Origin: CAVQNQ01 sp964427655
GTDB taxonomy: Bacteria > Acidobacteriota > Terriglobia > Bryobacterales > Bryobacteraceae
Direction of reading: 5' to 3'
Assembly (NCBI GenBank): GCA_964427655.1
Contig: CAYRWE010000284.1
Span: forward strand, 1-6,654
DNA: 6,654 nt
The notes below the pieces were generated by a model. The model saw only the letters and a list, made by a program, of their open reading frames with translations. It had not been told where the DNA came from and ran no database searches. The translations under genes were made by a program, and so were the position numbers. Of this stretch, positions 6,349-6,654 are shown piece by piece (within the stretch, counting starts at the first letter, position 1; every line of letters begins with the position of its first letter).

Positions 6349-6654
6349 ATGTCCAAAGCCGCCCGCCTCAGCCATGAAGGGCACGTGGTCCTGCTGGCCC
6401 TGCTGGCGGGCCTGCCCGGTTCGGCGGTCGCGCTGTCGCTGCTGTGGACCGGCGATCACACGGCTAAAGTACAGTGGACCCTCAGCGTGCTGATCGTCTG
6501 CGGCTGGCTGGGCTTCGCCGTGGCCGTGCGGGAGCGCGTGGTCTTCCCGCTGATGACCGTGTCGAGCCTGTTGGGCGCCCTGCGCGAGGGCGATTTTTCG
6601 GTGCGCGGCCGCTCGCCGCGTCCCGACGACGCGCTGGGCGAAGTGATGCGCGAA
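6349..6654 (+). CDS. Sensor histidine kinase, NtrY-like, N-terminal part (cut by window end)
   Basis: Only the first 102 residues are present; the frame runs open to the window edge. There is a short basic N-terminus, TM1 (about 12-33), a loop of about ten residues (34-43) containing TGDH, and TM2 (about 44-60). A HAMP-like linker follows from about residue 61, with RERVVFPL, LREGDFSVRGR and a DDALGEVMRE end. Relatives I recall with this opening continue into a PAS domain and HisKA/HATPase kinase domains, but those parts are not visible here. The call as a histidine kinase therefore rests on the HAMP pattern and on directly following an NtrC-type regulator with nine bases between stop and start. 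The tiny extracytoplasmic loop argues against a large periplasmic ligand domain. It probably phosphorylates the upstream regulator at D59. Confidence 0.8.
   Translation, partial: MSKAARLSHEGHVVLLALLAGLPGSAVALSLLWTGDHTAKVQWTLSVLIVCGWLGFAVAVRERVVFPLMTVSSLLGALREGDFSVRGRSPRPDDALGEVMRE

Noticed and set aside
4792..6459. Long minus-strand open frame (555 codons) opposite the response regulator
   Set aside because: Antisense to a regulator with intact receiver, AAA+ and HTH motifs. The composition is low-complexity (Gln, Arg, His, Ala) with no domain, and it also overlaps both neighbouring genes.

Overview
The window is GC-rich bacterial chromosome (about 60-65% GC by eye). It carries five protein genes packed with little spacing. 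I found no tRNA, rRNA, CRISPR array, insertion sequence or phage gene. The best guess for the source is an Acidobacteriota member (Solibacter/Bryobacter-like). That guess rests on three things: an unusual NtrC-type regulator with a long insertion after its phospho-acceptor aspartate, which I recall mainly from that phylum; the short-loop NtrY-like kinase that follows it; and the membrane-fused spermidine-synthase-like protein. It is an inference from recalled family resemblance, not a search result. The LptF/LptG permease shows the cell is diderm.

Layout. (1) Bases 3-1013, plus strand: the C-terminal nine-tenths of an LptF/LptG-family permease, probably LptG, of the lipopolysaccharide export machine; the start lies upstream. 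(2) Bases 4891 down to 1033, minus strand: a two-gene unit. First comes an 812-residue multi-TM protein with a cytosolic spermidine-synthase-like domain, then 37 bp later a 460-residue APC-superfamily permease. The unit converges on lptG with only 19 bp between the stop codons. (3) A 77-bp divergent intergenic region (4892-4968) with a weak -10-like element and an imperfect inverted repeat. (4) Bases 4969-6339, plus strand: a complete NtrC-family regulator (receiver, AAA+, Fis-type HTH). Nine bases later comes the start of its probable partner, a two-TM HAMP histidine kinase, cut by the window end.

How the genes may work together. The regulator and kinase are clearly a two-component pair. They are divergently transcribed from the synthase-like/permease unit, so local control of that unit is reasonable but unproven. 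The unit suggests making or modifying a small amine or amino-acid-like molecule and moving it across the inner membrane. However, the synthase-like domain lacks several acidic residues of true spermidine synthases, so polyamine synthesis should not be assumed. lptG looks like an unrelated housekeeping neighbour.

Most worth a second look: the altered active site of the fused synthase-like protein, the internal duplication of its membrane part, and the regulator's combined oddities (an insertion after the phospho-acceptor Asp, GAFTDA in place of GAFTGA, and an altered Walker A).
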